A stretch of 64,000 nucleotides of DNA from Scolanthus callimorphus (lineage: Eukaryota; Cnidaria; Anthozoa; Actiniaria; Edwardsiidae), in NCBI GenBank assembly GCA_033964015.1, contig CM066923.1, positions 25,060,168-25,124,167 on the forward strand. The letters are read 5' to 3'. A program made the translations under genes and the position numbers. This document shows, piece by piece, positions 27,800-40,329 of the stretch (the first letter of the stretch is position 1; each line of letters starts with the position of its first letter). The notes beneath the pieces were generated by a model. The model ran no database searches. It saw only the letters and a list, made by a program, of their open reading frames with translations, and had not been told where the DNA came from.

Positions 27800-28197
27800 T
27801 ACCGTCGATTTCATCTAAGCGAAAACACTTGAAAACAAAAGCGCCACTAATTAGGGGCGCCACCTCAAAGTTTTGATGTCTAAATTAGACAGTTTGGCGC
27901 TTCAAACATTGGCGTTTGGCGCATCAAACTTTGACATTTGCCAGGTTAAAAGCTTCAAGTGATTCAAACTTCGGTTTATAATTACGTCCAAAAGCATTTG
28001 TACGAATTATCATGTTTTCCCCGCGAATCTGGCGCAAATTCTAACGGTTTGGTAAATTTACCGTAATGTTTACATGCCAAAACCCCAAAGTTGGCGTGGC
28101 AAACGTCAAAGTTTCACGTGCAAAAAACTTTGAGAAACGCCCCTAATTAGTGGCGGTTTTCTTTTCAAGTGTATTCGCTTAGATGAAATCGACGGTA
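27800..28197. mobile_element. 398-bp MITE with about 60-bp inverted ends and TA flanks
   Basis: ACCGTCGATTTCATCTAAGC and CGCCACTAATTAGGGGCG are mirrored at 28128-28196. TA on both sides fits a Tc1/mariner-type duplication. Confidence 0.85.
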
Positions 28198-28707
28198 CTG
28201 CATTTGTTAAGTTGAAAGAAGAGTAATTTTTATAATTAATTATAGTATATGGGTTTTAGTACAAATAGGGTATTCATAGAGTTTGGGAAAATCGACAGGC
28301 AGAAACGAGCAATGGACATGGACAGACTTGGAACTGGAAGTCGGTAAAACGTTAAAAAACGAAAAGATGATAGCAGAGCGAGTTTAGAAAAGAGTAATGC
28401 ACAAGAAAGATATTTATTTTTAGACTCGTTGATAAGGTTGCTCTGTAAGATAACCATTGGCTTGCTTGCAAGGGTTGCAGAGTGTGTTTATCTAAGCAAA
28501 GATGGCGGCCCCGATCTCGAAATAACTCCCTCCGATGTTTGCAAGCAGGTTATAGATAATCATGAATAATTCTAGTAGTGTACAGAGATGTAACGTATAT
28601 ATTTATCGACTATGTTAGCGTTCTCTGGTACATTCTCGGCAGTCGTTACAATAAACTGAGGGACTTCGCACTCTCATATACTGTCTCGTTATCTTAATTC
28701 ATTATTT

Positions 28708-29436
28708 ACATGCATCTCCTTGGTAACCTGATCATCATTAACCTGATAATCATACATGCATCTCCTTGGTAACCTGATTACCATACATGCATCTCCTTGG
28801 TAACCTGATTCTCATACATGAATCTCCTTGGTAACCTGATTATCATGCATGAATCTCCTTGGTAACCTGATTATCATACATGAATCTCCTTGGAACCTGA
28901 TCATACATAAATCTCCTTGGTAACTTGATTATCATACATGAATCTCCTTGATAACCTGATCATACATAAATCTCCTTGGTAACCTGATTATCATGCATGA
29001 ATCTCCTTGGTAACCTGATTATCATACATGAATCTCCTTGGTAACCTGATAATCATACATGGATCTCCTCGGTAACCTGATTATCATACATAAACCTCCT
29101 TGGTAACTTGATTATCATACATGAATCTCCTTGGTAACCTGATCATACATAAATCTCCTTGGTAACCTGATTATCATAGATGAATCTCCTTGGTAACCTG
29201 ATTATAATACATAAATATAGTTGGTAACCTGATCATAATACATGAATCTCCTTGGTAACCTGAGTATCATACATGAATCTCCTTAGTAACCTTAGTATCA
29301 TACATACATCTCCTGGTAACCTGATTATCATACATGCATCTCCTTGGTAACCTGATCATCAGACATGAATATCATTGGTTATCCGAGTATCATACATGCA
29401 TCTCCTTGGTAACCTGATTATCATACATAAATCTCC
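28708..29436 (+). repeat. 31-bp minisatellite, about 23 copies
   Basis: The unit ATACATGAATCTCCTTGGTA plus ACCTGATTATC repeats with point changes and a few 3- to 4-bp shorter units (for example the GATCATACATAAATC variants). Confidence 0.95.
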
Positions 29437-29704
29437 TCATGTGAACATTGCGGAAAATATGCGGGGAGCTTGACAATCCGAATGGCTTTCGAAAAATAAT
29501 AAAACGTCCACCACTCTACAGGGGCGGCGGAGTGTTTTTGAGAGTGAAAGCTCTTGTGTTTGTAAATTAACTGATTTTGCATTTAACCTCTACTGCGTTT
29601 TGTCTTCCGTCAGTCAACCGTTTAGAGTCGAGTCCACGCATGTTTTGTGAGTTTGGTTTGCATTTTACGATCGGTTAAAAATTGTGTTTTACGCCCTAAC
29701 TAAC

Positions 29705-30012
29705 TCCTATTGGCTGATTGCATTTTTAAACCGCTCTGGGGAGTTGAGGACCTACGGAAAATTTTCCAGGAGGGTTGTATTGGACTCTGGAAATTCCACG
29801 GGAGGGGGTGTCTGGAGACCGGAAATTCCAAGGGGGAGGGGCAAAAAGGCCGGTGACTTTCCAGGGACATGTTATCGAAAAAAATAGATATCCAGGGGTA
29901 TTTTGCCAGAAAAATGGAATTCTATGGGAGAGGGTATTTTTTTAAGATTGGAAATTCCAAGTGGAAGTTCTAGGGGAGGACGGTGCGGTTTAAAAATGCA
30001 ATTCAGCCATTA
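29705..30012. mobile_element. Purine-rich element with TTGCATTTTTAAACCGC ends
   Basis: GGCTGATTGCATTTTTAAACCGC (left) faces its complement GCGGTTTAAAAATGCAATTCAGCC (right). The interior repeats GGAAATTCCA next to GGGAGGGG tracts. Confidence 0.75.
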
Positions 30013-30519
30013 GTTCACAAGATCCGTCTCCGTGAAATCACCCTGCCCAAGAGTTGTTAACTGGTTTGATTGACGGAAGCCAAACCGTGGTTTGTTGGTC
30101 GGTGTATAAAAGTTCGCAGAATTATGAAAATTTCATTCACGTACTTGTCAGGCAAAAAACGTCTCCTCAAATTACACTGAAATTACACGGATGTTTGAGC
30201 GTCGACATGCCCGCGTGTACACGACTTTCTATGTCGCTCTTTATGCTTCTAGTGAATTATTTATTAGAAACTCCCAATCGAAAAAAGACCGGAAAATATA
30301 AAATAGGATGAGAAAACTTGCATTGTAAACAGCTTTGAAAGTGTTTCGAAGAGCAAAATAGAGCATTTGATTCGTAATTTTTTGCTCTGGTCATGAATAT
30401 TAAAAAGGATTCAATTTTGTGTGCATTAAATATTATCAACTTAACCAAAGATATTAATAAAATTAATATTTAAGGCTAAAACTGCTCAAAGGCTGGATGA
30501 ATAGTTATAACACAAATGT

Positions 30520-30711
30520 TTGCTCTTATGCAAATACGGTCTATTAGAAGACGGAACCGATGGCTTGCTGAACAAAACGCCGGCGACAAATTGTCACATT
30601 CACAACCCAACATCTATTGAAGTAATAACATCCTTGGCAACTAGCTCTCAAACGAAGAAAACCCACAAGAAATTCAGGAAAAACTTTAAACATCAGACTC
30701 ATTCAAAATGC
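30520..30711 (+). other. Doubtful exon with a strong splice donor
   Basis: A 64-codon lysine-rich open frame ends at AAAATGCAG|GTGAGTAAAG, a near-perfect donor. It lies 4.9 kb upstream of the LRR gene on the same strand and could be a 5' exon of it. However, none of its three phases continues cleanly into the 35554 acceptor without a stop or a missing Met. No family is recognised. Confidence 0.2.
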
Positions 30712-31480
30712 AGGTGAGTAAAGTATTTTTTTTCCAAATGTAGGGTTTAACATGTTTGTATAAAATTATGAATTGTTTTTAATGTTTTCTTTTCCTCCGC
30801 GGAGATAGTTGATATTTTTAAGTGGAGTCCAGCAGATGGCTTTGCAAATGCATTCTTATTTCAAACTGCGAAATGTGTATATTTTATATAACTGACAAAA
30901 AGATGATATAACGATGATATAAACAAGGATTTCCAAAATAAGACACAGCGGAGAATATATGCCTTGCGACATGTTTGCTTGTTGCAAATCTCTTACTTTT
31001 GTCATATATTCTCTTCCCGTTCGAAAACCCTAAGAATTTTCAAATCCGTATTATAAAAAAAAAAAAAACCTTGATTATTGTTCAAAGCCGTTTACTATGT
31101 ATAATAAGTCTTTCTGGGACGGTTTTTAAAACTATTTTTAGGAAATCCTTCTGATTCATATTCCTATTTCAACAACTAACAGTTTGCACAGCGAGTTCAC
31201 ATTTTCGTCTCTATTTGCTTTCTGAGCCATCAAGGTCGTTATTCCATTATTCCTTTGTATTTCTGACGCCAAAATGTAAACTCTGTCAAATCATTTCCTG
31301 GGGTTTCCATAGAAACCAACGAAAGACGAGTTAAAAATCTTAGGGGCCAACCGCAAACGAGTTTGTGCTCAGTTGCATCATAGGTTATCATGGAAAGGTG
31401 ACGGCAAAAAGAGATTCGCAGGGGAAAAGGCCTACTCCTATTTCATGTTGCAATCTGGGCGATTTTAGGCGATCTAAGGC

Positions 31481-31680
31481 CTAGTACATACGCCGCTCTT
31501 ATCATGAGCCGTACCAAACCGTTACCATACTCGAAACTCGCGGCGTTTAAAATCGTTTCTACATTCCCCGTTTGATTTAGAATAGTTTAGGCTACAAGCA
31601 GACGAGAGATGGCCAGAAAAATTGTTTTATTGAGATGTTGCATTAGGATCGGCTCATGATAAGAGCGGCGTATGTACTAG
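31481..31680. mobile_element. 200-bp MITE inserted at the edge of the 65-bp array
   Basis: CTAGTACATACGCCGCTCTT and ATCATGAGCCG are mirrored by CGGCTCATGATAAGAGCGGC and TATGTACTAG. Array-like sequence (GATCTAAGGC / CTAATGCGATCTTAGG) lies on both sides, so it landed in the array. Confidence 0.85.
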
Positions 31681-31681
31681 C

Positions 31682-32578
31682 TAATGCGATCTTAGGACGC
31701 GCAATCTCGTGCGATCTAATGCGATCTTAGGACCCGGCAGAGTAGGCCTTGGTTGAAACCACGCGCAATCTCGGCCGATCTAAGGCGATCTTAGGACCCC
31801 AGCAGTGTAGGCCTTGGTTGAAACCACGAGCAATCTCGGCCGATCTAATGCGATCTTAGGACCCCAGCAGAGTAGGCCTTGGTTGAAACCACGCGCAATC
31901 TCGGCCGATCTAAGGCGATCTTAGGACCCCGGCAGAGTAGGCCTTGGTGAAACCACGAGCAATCTCGGCCGATCTAATGCGATCTTGGACCCCAGCAGAG
32001 TAGGCCTTGGTTGAAACCACGCGCAATATTGGTCGATCTAATGCGAGCTTAGGACCCCGGCAGAGTAGGCCTTGGTTGAAACCACGCGCAATCTCGGCCG
32101 ATCTAATGCGATCTTAGGACCCCAGCAGAGTAGGCCTTGGTTGAAACCACGCGCAATCTCGGCCGATCTAAGGCGATCTTAGGACCCCGGCAGGTAGGCC
32201 TTGGTTGAAACCACGCGCAATCTCGCCGATCTAATGCGATCTTAGGACCCCAGCAGAGTAGGCCTTGGTTGAAACCACGCGCAATCTCGGCCGATCTAAG
32301 GCGATCTTAGGACCCCGGCAGAGTAGGCCTTGGTTGAAACCACGCGCAATCTCGGCCGATCTAATGCGATCTTAGGACCCCAGCAGAGTAGGCCTTGGTT
32401 GAAAACCACGCGCAATCTTGCGCGATCTAATGCGATCTTAGGACCCCGGCAGAGTGCCTTGGTTGAAACCACGCGCAATATTGGGCGATCTAATGCGATC
32501 TTAGGACCCCAGCAGAGTAGGCCTTGGTTGAAACCACGCGCAATATGGGCGATCTAATGCGATCTTAGTACCTGGAGT
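31682..32578 (+). repeat. 65-bp minisatellite with 130-bp higher-order period, about 14 copies
   Basis: The unit contains GGCCTTGGTTGAAACCACGC, GCAATCTCGGCCGATCTAA and GCGATCTTAGGACCCC. Consecutive units alternate between GGACCCCAGCAG and GGACCCCGGCAG, often together with AATG versus AAGG. Confidence 0.93.
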
Positions 32579-33209
32579 AGACCTGTAAAAGCAAGACTGT
32601 TTATCCTCACTGATTCTCACTAGAATTCATGAATCCCGATCTTTTCTATTACCAAAGTTACTACAAGAGTGTAATGTGCCCTTCAGTCAAACATCTAAAG
32701 AGTTCCGATAGACGTCACGGTCTGTAAGGTTGTCCACACTGCAGCATGACAAGGCCAGTTTATTGAAGTCGTTTATGCTCCGCCCGAAAGGGTAGGGTTT
32801 TGAGGCTCAAATTATATAAAAGGGTAGCGATTTTGCCTTTTCTCAATTCAGTGTATATTAAAGGGGTACCTTTTTCCTATAATTTCACTATATAAAAGAG
32901 TAAGAGGTCCAGAGTCTAGGCGCCCTGTACAAAATTCCAGCTCTGTCGTTTACAGCGCGGCACAAACTATAGGGAACGAGTCCCAAGACCATCAGTAGCG
33001 TTGAGCACCATGAAGCACACGTTGCATAACACTGTACACCCGGTGTACACGATGACAAAACACGCGACCAATAATCCCTGCGACTTGTCTCAGAAGCAGG
33101 AGAAATTCCATGGGACTAGCCCCAGCGATTACATGTAAGGCACTTCTTCGCAAAATTCTGAAACCGAAAATGTTGCGAAAATATAATATGTTTTTGTTCT
33201 CCGAATATC

Positions 33210-33411
33210 TAAGACCCCATCGCCACACTAACGCGTTTTCGTTTGAATCCGTATTATATACTTGCACGCGTCAACACCAAATAAAAACTGATCGCTTGTT
33301 TGGAGCTAAATCTCCCTCCACACTACAGCACACTAACACGCATCGAATCCGTATGAGTTTGACAACGAATACTTTTAAAAACGCGTTAGTGTGGACTGGA
33401 CAGGGCCTAAC
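33210..33411. mobile_element. MITE with ACACTAACGCGTTTTCG ends
   Basis: TAAGACCCCATCGCCACACT..AACGCGTTTTCG is mirrored by AACGCGTTAGTGTGGACTGG..GGGCCTAA. It is joined to half of a family B MITE. Confidence 0.75.
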
Positions 33412-33566
33412 AGACAACGTCGCGACGGAAAGTCAGGAACAGCATACTAGGCGAAACAAAGCAAGAATCTGATTGGCTCATAAGATTTGACTGGCGGAAC
33501 AGCAAAGTAAAAACACAAATCGATGTTTTGAAAACGCGGGTCGAGATGCAACGATTTTAGCTGTAA
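33411..33566 (+). mobile_element. MITE family B, 3' half (copy 3)
   Basis: CAGACAACGTCGCGACGGAA through GTCGAGATGCAACGATTTTA matches the second half of 6630-6914. The first half has been lost or replaced by the neighbouring element. Confidence 0.8.
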
Positions 33567-33569
33567 AGC

Positions 33570-35550
33570 ACTAAATTATATTAGCTTGTTTTTTTTTTTT
33601 TGCACCGTTCAAGAATCAAGGGCAACATTTATACTGTATTTATTTTACAACTTCCATGCTAACCACCGGTTAAAAGAATGACTACTCTTAGTTTCATTTA
33701 AAGGAGTACTGTACTTTTTCTGTGCTCTTTATTACAATGAATGTTGTATAATTTATGCGAACTCGGATCGTGAATATCACCTGTTAGGATAAACAGAGGT
33801 CTATGACTGTGTTTCTTAGCGACAGAATATACGATATCGGCCATGAATTTAATGTTTGTAACCGTCAACTGCATAATATCACAATTTTAGTGGCGGCCTG
33901 TTTGGCTTAAACTTTGCTCCTACACTTAGGAATATTTTAGAATCACTTCAAAGAAAATGTGAAAATTTTCACAGCATTGAAGACTGAAAACCAGACACAG
34001 AAACATCCGCTAGGGAGGTTTCGCTTAAATTTGTTTTTATAATTTATTCTTTTACACGACGTGTTTAAGAGAGCAAGATCATATTGCAAAACATTTATTC
34101 TAGCATCGTTTCGCACCTCTGAACGGAAACTCTTTTAGAAACCTCCTTTTGAAAAGGGAAAGGCGTATCATCTGTACAAAGTTGAAAAGAGCGTAGATAA
34201 AGAGAAGGCTTCCAAAAGTGTCTATTTTCAGGTAAGTGAGAGACCGAAATCTCCGCTCCACATGATTTTTTCCCGGCGCTTCATTCCCCGGATGAAATCT
34301 TTTGTACAAGGAAGAAATGTTAGACTGTGTTTTTGCATGATTTCAGCAAATCTCTTAGCAAAACCACTCGTTAAGTATTTGTGTATATTTAACGTCACCA
34401 ACAAATATTTGTGCAGGTTTAATTTTTAGGGAGATTTGGAGATTCTAGACACCTAAGGATAAATAGCCTACAGTTAGTTGATTGGCTCTATATATTGGAT
34501 CCGATTTATTGAAAATTGCATAATTATTGTTATATCTAGTCCCCTGGTGTTTCGGCTGGTTGTTTCTTCTATCACTTTTTCGATATAATACCAAATCAGC
34601 GAATAATCATTTTCGCGCGCTCTGATTGGTGATGGTGATGTCAATCACAGCCTATATAGATTCTATAGAACTTTTCCATTTTTGACCGCTTATTTCTGTG
34701 GCGGCGCGAACCCAGTCCTCTGCCTTTTGTTTTTCGAAATGTGGACCACAAATCTACAAATTAGGATAGAAATCATCGAGTAACACTACTATTTTGGCCA
34801 AACGTTGCTCGAAGTTGTAAAATAAACAACTACTGAAAATTTGATCTAAAACTTCTCAGAACTTTCCTCCCTCCACGTCCGAGGTTAGTGATAAGTTCAA
34901 GCAATCTCTTCTCCGATCAAGTTGGACTTTGAGTCTCGCGTACGTGACTATTGGGAACAAAATGTAACCTTTTAAAAATATGTATTCATGTTTATTGTGA
35001 TAATTTTTAGTTATTGACATCAGAAGTCATTTTCTAGTTTGAAAAATAACAGTTCTGCCCCATACATGTCATTTCCGACACTTAAAGGTCAAACACCAAA
35101 AAAAGAATGCCGGTGGCCTAATCATTAAAATACTTTCTACAATTCTTAAATAAATGCGGGATTAGTAATTTGTTTCACACGTGGCTAGTTATCGTGTTTG
35201 AGTAGAGATCAAAGAGCCCAAGATAAGAAACAATTCGTCATTTATAGTTTTTAAAAAGTCTTTAAAAAGACTCACTTCTGACTGTCCAATTTTAACTGTG
35301 AATTCGAGTCTCTTGACCACGAAGGAAGGACAACACGCGTCAGATCGACCAACCGATAAGACCCGATAACACAACATTTATACGGATTCCGCAGATCGTT
35401 ATTCAGTTCAACAATGAGCATTGAAGCGCCTAGCGACATGAAAACTTAAAACAGGCAGGATCAGTTAAGAAATGTGCCAAGCTAATCTACGCCGAGATTC
35501 AAGCAAACTTTGGACAACGCTAAGTCTAAACGTAATTTTTTCCATGGCTT
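33570..35550. other. Intergenic, nothing recognised
   Basis: About 2 kb before the LRR gene with no convincing exon, array or paired ends. It should contain that gene's promoter or first intron, but I see no clear TATA or initiator element. Confidence 0.45.
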
Positions 35551-35580
35551 TTAGTTCCGGTCAAGTCTAAAATAACAGAA

Positions 35581-36931
35581 ATGAAACGACTCTCGGACCT
35601 GCGTGATCAGGGTTTAGTGGTTTCTCTGACTGAGCCTGAGGATGTCTATTTACCTTTCCAGGGAAAAGCGGTATCACAAACCAACTTGCTTATCCATTTG
35701 AACCGCGTGCTAGCTCAATATGAGCTCGAGACTTCAATGACCGAGGAAACTGATCTCCCGCCTCCAGAGTCGCCCTCAGAAGAGAAGATTTACAGACTCG
35801 ACAGGACTGACAGAGATTCGGAGGTCCAAGACGCCTGTAGAGTGTACGATTTGTCGCAGAGAGAGGACTTTCTAAAAAGATGTCAGAATTTAGGGATACC
35901 TCCTTTTGCTATGACGTATTTCATGGACACATGGCATGTTGCGTGACAGAGTTAGTGATGAGAAATTATGGGATAGGGCCGAGTGGTGCGCTTGCAGTCG
36001 CCGATGTTTTGGCGGGAAATGGGAGCGTGCGCGCGCTGGATTTATCGGCCAATAATATTCAAGACAAAGGAGCGAAAGCCGTAGCAAGAATGATGGAGCA
36101 AATCGCTGCATTAAGAATTTGAATATCTCGAAAAATAATCTTACAAAAGAAGGCGTAGATCAATTGGAAATATGCTCGTCGTTAATAACACATTAGTTCA
36201 TCTCGATATTTCTAGAAACAAACTTACTTGTGGAGATATTCAGTTTCTTACAAATGTACTCCAGACAGAAGATGCTCTTAAAGTACTTGATTTGAGACAT
36301 AATTTATTTAAAGTAAAAGCTGGGACTTATTTAGGTGAAATGGCCAGTAAAAACACTTCACTTAGAGAACTTTATATTGGATGGAATTACTTTGGCGATG
36401 AGGGGATTAAAGAACTGTGCACAGGTCTTTTAAAAATCGATCTTTAGAACACCTAGATATCTGCTGGAATGAAATTGGGTATATAGGCGCGGGACATGTA
36501 GCGGAATTTCTTGAAAACAACGGACGCCTTCTGGAGCTGGATTTAGACAACAACCACATTACAGATCAAGGGCTCAGAAGCATCGCAAGTGGTCTCGAAG
36601 TAAATGAAACTCTAAAGTTGTTAAAAGTCGGTTTTAATTTGATTACTCCGAAGGGTGCTTGTAACATCTTGGAAAGCCTTCTGGTCAATCCGCATACCGG
36701 CATAGAGACCATGCATTTAGCTGAAGTTGAAGTCACGTCCAGGTTTGAGGAATTGTTTTGGCAAGTAAAGGAGCACATCCACGGTTTATTGTATTTAAAA
36801 TGGACTCCCCTGGAGGAGAGGAGTATCATTTCCAGAAGCCACCGAGTGCGCTTACAGTACTGGAAAAATATTTAAAGCAAAATAATCTATACGGAAATGG
36901 AGGAAACGACATTGATGAAGATCAAGACTAG
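35581..36931 (+). CDS. LRRC74-like leucine-rich repeat protein (five one-base deletions in the written sequence)
   Basis: Five overlapping open blocks in shifting frames make one protein of about 451 residues. Residues 1-120 hold an acidic N-terminus and YDLSQREDFLKRCQNLGIPP, resembling the LRRC74A/B segment before the repeats. Then come about ten ribonuclease-inhibitor-type LRRs of 28 residues with L-x-x-L-D/N-I/L-S-x-N-x-L/I-x-x-x-G, for example LNISKNNLTKEG and LELDLDNNHITDQG. The C-terminus has LTVLEKYLKQNNL and an acidic end DIDEDQD before TAG. The frame moves by one base at 35942, 36113-36114, 36168-36170, 36432-36436 and 36797-36800, mostly short homopolymers, and one added base each time restores the 28-residue period. 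RI-type LRR proteins are protein-binding scaffolds; no catalytic role is expected. The ATG at 35581 has open frame upstream back to a possible acceptor (GGCTTTTAG) near 35554, so upstream exons are possible. Confidence 0.85.
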
Positions 36932-36934
36932 CCG

Positions 36935-37800
36935 GATTTTCAGCCGTCTCTTCGCTCTCGGTCGTTTCTAAAGGAGACGTCTGATTGTCGATTGTACTAA
37001 CCCAAAATCGGTCAGTGACAGAGCGGAAATGACCTGTTTAGATCACTAAATTTCAATAATAAGGCCAGGTTAACTCAGAAAAGCTTGATTTTTTGCATAC
37101 AGACTCCTTGTCTTATTAGGAACAAAATATCAAAAATGACTTTTTTCTAATGGATCCGTCTTTGAGATATTAGGCTTTAAACTTTGTTTCTCTGCCATTT
37201 TATGGAGAATTGGTACTTTGATCAGGAATTCTGGAACTTTGTTCAATCATATCTAAAATTCATATTCTTCAAATTTCTTGAAAATTTGGAATTATGCTTT
37301 TGGTCATAGAAACTCTTTGTATACGGAATCTTGATCTTATATATTTAAATATGGCGAAGTTAGACATTTCATTTTTGGTCATTTCCGCTCTGTCTCGGTC
37401 AGTAGAATCTGATCAGGCTGCCTTTCTCAGTAAGGTCTGCAGGTGTTGCGATTTTATAAGCAAACCAGCGTGCAAAAAAACCTCTAAAATAAGACAACCA
37501 GGCCACACAACTATTGAAAAGGCGGGTGTTGTCTTGGAAGCGTGGTAAAAAGTATCGGTTTTTACTTATGGCTGTGATAACATATAGTGAGGAAATCTCG
37601 TCGTGAATTCAGACCTCTTCTATCGCAAAGTGAGGTAAATCGAGAGTGAATAAGGGACGGCTAAAATGGCTAGATCGAGGCTGTATTTAAAACAAAATTG
37701 ATAACAAGGAATTATCATCAGCATCATCATCTGATGAACAACAAAATAGAAAATGTATATTAAGTATGAATTATTTATTGAGTCTTACACTTATGTAGAA
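36935..37800. other. 3' flank of the LRR gene, nothing recognised
   Basis: The sequence has two loosely similar AT-rich stretches ending TCATTTTTGGTCATTTCCGC, but no gene, array or defined element. Confidence 0.4.
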
Positions 37801-37802
37801 TC

Positions 37803-38280
37803 ATTCTCGAACCCAGAGCTCCCCGGCTCGTCTGCTCGCAGGGGAGGCTATGGATCCATTTGAGGGCCTTCGCTGATTGGCTGATTTTGAACGTTGGGCG
37901 CAGAAAGGTGCTTCTTTCAGCGGCTCTGTATCAACCCTCGCGCATACGTCAATGGCTGTCACCAGAGCCTCCCCTGCGAGGCTACGAACTGGTGAGCTCC
38001 TGGGTTCGAGAATGCTGATTGGCTGTTTGAGAACGTTGGTGCATGCGCACAAAGATCTTTCTCTCAGCGGCTCTGTATCAAATCGAGCGCATGTGTCAGT
38101 GGCTGTCACCAGAGCCTCCCCCGCGAGGAGACTGATTGGCTGATTTTGAACGTTGGACTGAGTATAAACAGAAAGCTCTTTGTCTCAACTACTCTGCATT
38201 AAGTCTCGCGCATGCGTCAATGGCTGTCATCAGAGCCTCCTCCGCGAGGTGACTAGTAGAGGAGCTCTGGGTTCGAGAAT
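37803..38280. mobile_element. MITE with ATTCTCGAACCCAGAGCTC ends and internal triplication
   Basis: The left ATTCTCGAACCCAGAGCTCC and right GGAGCTCTGGGTTCGAGAAT are exact inverses. Inside, a segment of about 130-150 bp (GGCTGATTTTGAACGTTGG, AGCGGCTCTGTATCAA, GTCAATGGCTGTCA) occurs three times. A shorter related element is at 58814-59024. Confidence 0.88.
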
Positions 38281-38289
38281 GTCTCTAGA

Positions 38290-39440
38290 AGAGCTACTTA
38301 TGCGTAGAACTAGCAGAATTTGAAAAAAGGAGAAGGATAGTTTCGGTGATTTGATGTGTTCTATAAAGATGACTGAGAGATGTCTTGCTTGCGGAATTCT
38401 TAACCTCAGAGGTGAGGACCTGAAATAACAACATCGCAAATGAAAATAAATATTTTCAACTGACGAATGTCAGCTTTCCCGTGCCAACGTAGAGGCCAAA
38501 CATCCGCTTCCACATGCCAACTGTGGGCCGGAGTACAATATTCCATTCCTGCAGAAGTCCCAATTTGAATTTTCAATGGCCAAACCGTAGCTGTCTTCTG
38601 TACTCAGATTGATCAAAATAGCAGTTGCGGAGAATCCCATAAACGACGTTGCAGTTCCTAATTTTCTATTTCCACTTAGCCCAGTTTAGTTGTTTACAGG
38701 GATGATATGGTATGTCTGCAAAAGGACGGGAAGAGAAAGGGGAAATTGAAAGGGAAATGGAAAGGGAATGAAAGGTAAGGTAAGGAAATAAAGTACTCGC
38801 ATGCCATTCGAGGAGATGCCAAAACAGTACTAGCAAAACATGATATTTACTTGAAAGACACTGTGATAATTAACATTTATTCACTAGGACCGAGGGAGAG
38901 TATAGGAAGTATGTTTCGTGGTCCCGAGACTGCTGATGTTTCCCGAATCGGAGCTGATTGTCAAAGGTGCCAATTAAGGGACAAAACAAAAACAGAGAAA
39001 TAAAGAGGATCACTTCGTTTTTACCTGTGAATGAATTGTGGAAAGGCGCGCGCAATGTAGTGGATGTTGGTTTCCGATTTTTATATTTCCCGTCCCCTCC
39101 CTCGATCGACTTTGCGAAAGGTGGCGTCTGAATTCACCATGAGATTTTCTGATCAATTATGTAATCACAGCCAAGTAAAAGCCGTTTTTACGTTTCCAAG
39201 ACAACGCACGCCTTACTCAACAGTTGTGGCGCCTCAGATTATCTGGCTTGGGCGGTTTCGCACGCTTTTTTGCTTGGGGAAACGTGCGTTATCATGGAAT
39301 CGTTCGCCTGCACGTCTGAGAAACTCAACCAATGGGTGAGAAAGACTCAGATGAATTCAGGCGTCTCCTCTCGCAAAGTGAGGTACACTCGAGAGCGAAA
39401 AGACGGCTGAAATTCAGGCTTGTGTGGCCAATGAAGCTCA
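38290..39440. other. Intergenic, nothing recognised
   Basis: No gene, array or clear element, apart from short purine-rich AAGGGAAA words near 38740-38790. Confidence 0.4.
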
Positions 39441-39448
39441 TCTATAGA

Positions 39449-39613
39449 CAGGGGCGTAGCCAAGGGGGGGGGGGGGGGGCAGGGGGGCCAGGGCCCCCCT
39501 TCCTCGGAAAATTTCCCATACATTTACTGTATTTGCTGGAGGAAATTTGAACATTTTCGTCCGATGTTTCCACTATCTGGCCCTCCCTTCAGAAATTCCT
39601 GGCTACGCCGCTG
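39449..39613. mobile_element. CAGGGGCGTAGCC-type MITE, copy 3
   Basis: CAGGGGCGTAGCCAAG followed by a G tract and CAGGGGGGCCAGGGCCCCCC; it ends GGCTACGCCGCTG. Confidence 0.8.
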
Positions 39614-40329
39614 ATAGATCCATGATTCATACACGGAACCCGATGCGTCACTCACCTACAGTAAATGAAAGCTAACTGGTGGTTCACACAGACCCAGGTT
39701 GGATAGAATGGCCGAGCTCAGTACCAGCATTGAGGTGTACAGAATGACCACCATCGGAGACCTTTGCGCCAGCATTAATGCACTACGAGCTTTCTTGTAG
39801 TCAGCGCCTGTTGAGAACACAAACATACGAGGAAAGTCGTGCGGGCTGCCTGTGTTATTTTCAAACCCTTATCAGGCCTATGGTCGAGAAAAAGCAAAAT
39901 GGCGGCCAAGAGAACAATGTTTCTCCGACATCTGCAAGCTTTGGTCAATTTTCCTGCCTTCATATCAAGATAAATGTGTCATTTTTGTCAATGCCAACCC
40001 GTGCGTGACGCGGGCTACCTGTGTTTGAATTTCCGGGCTCCTGGGGCCAAAATAAAGATGGCGGCGTACAGGAACAGCGATTCTCTCCAAAACCTGCAAG
40101 TTTTGGCGATCTTTTTGACAATTTAGGGCAAGAAATAAGCTATGAAAACTTCTGGACTTCCAAATATGGTAAGCAGAAACTTCCATATAAGGAAATTTTA
40201 GAAAACGACACATTTCAACGGGAACTTTCTTGATATGTTTTGCTAATAGAGACCTTACTAACCAGACCTTACTAATAAGGTAAGAGGATTTCCTGAAAAG
40301 GACGTTTTGCAACGTAGGCATGTCGACAA

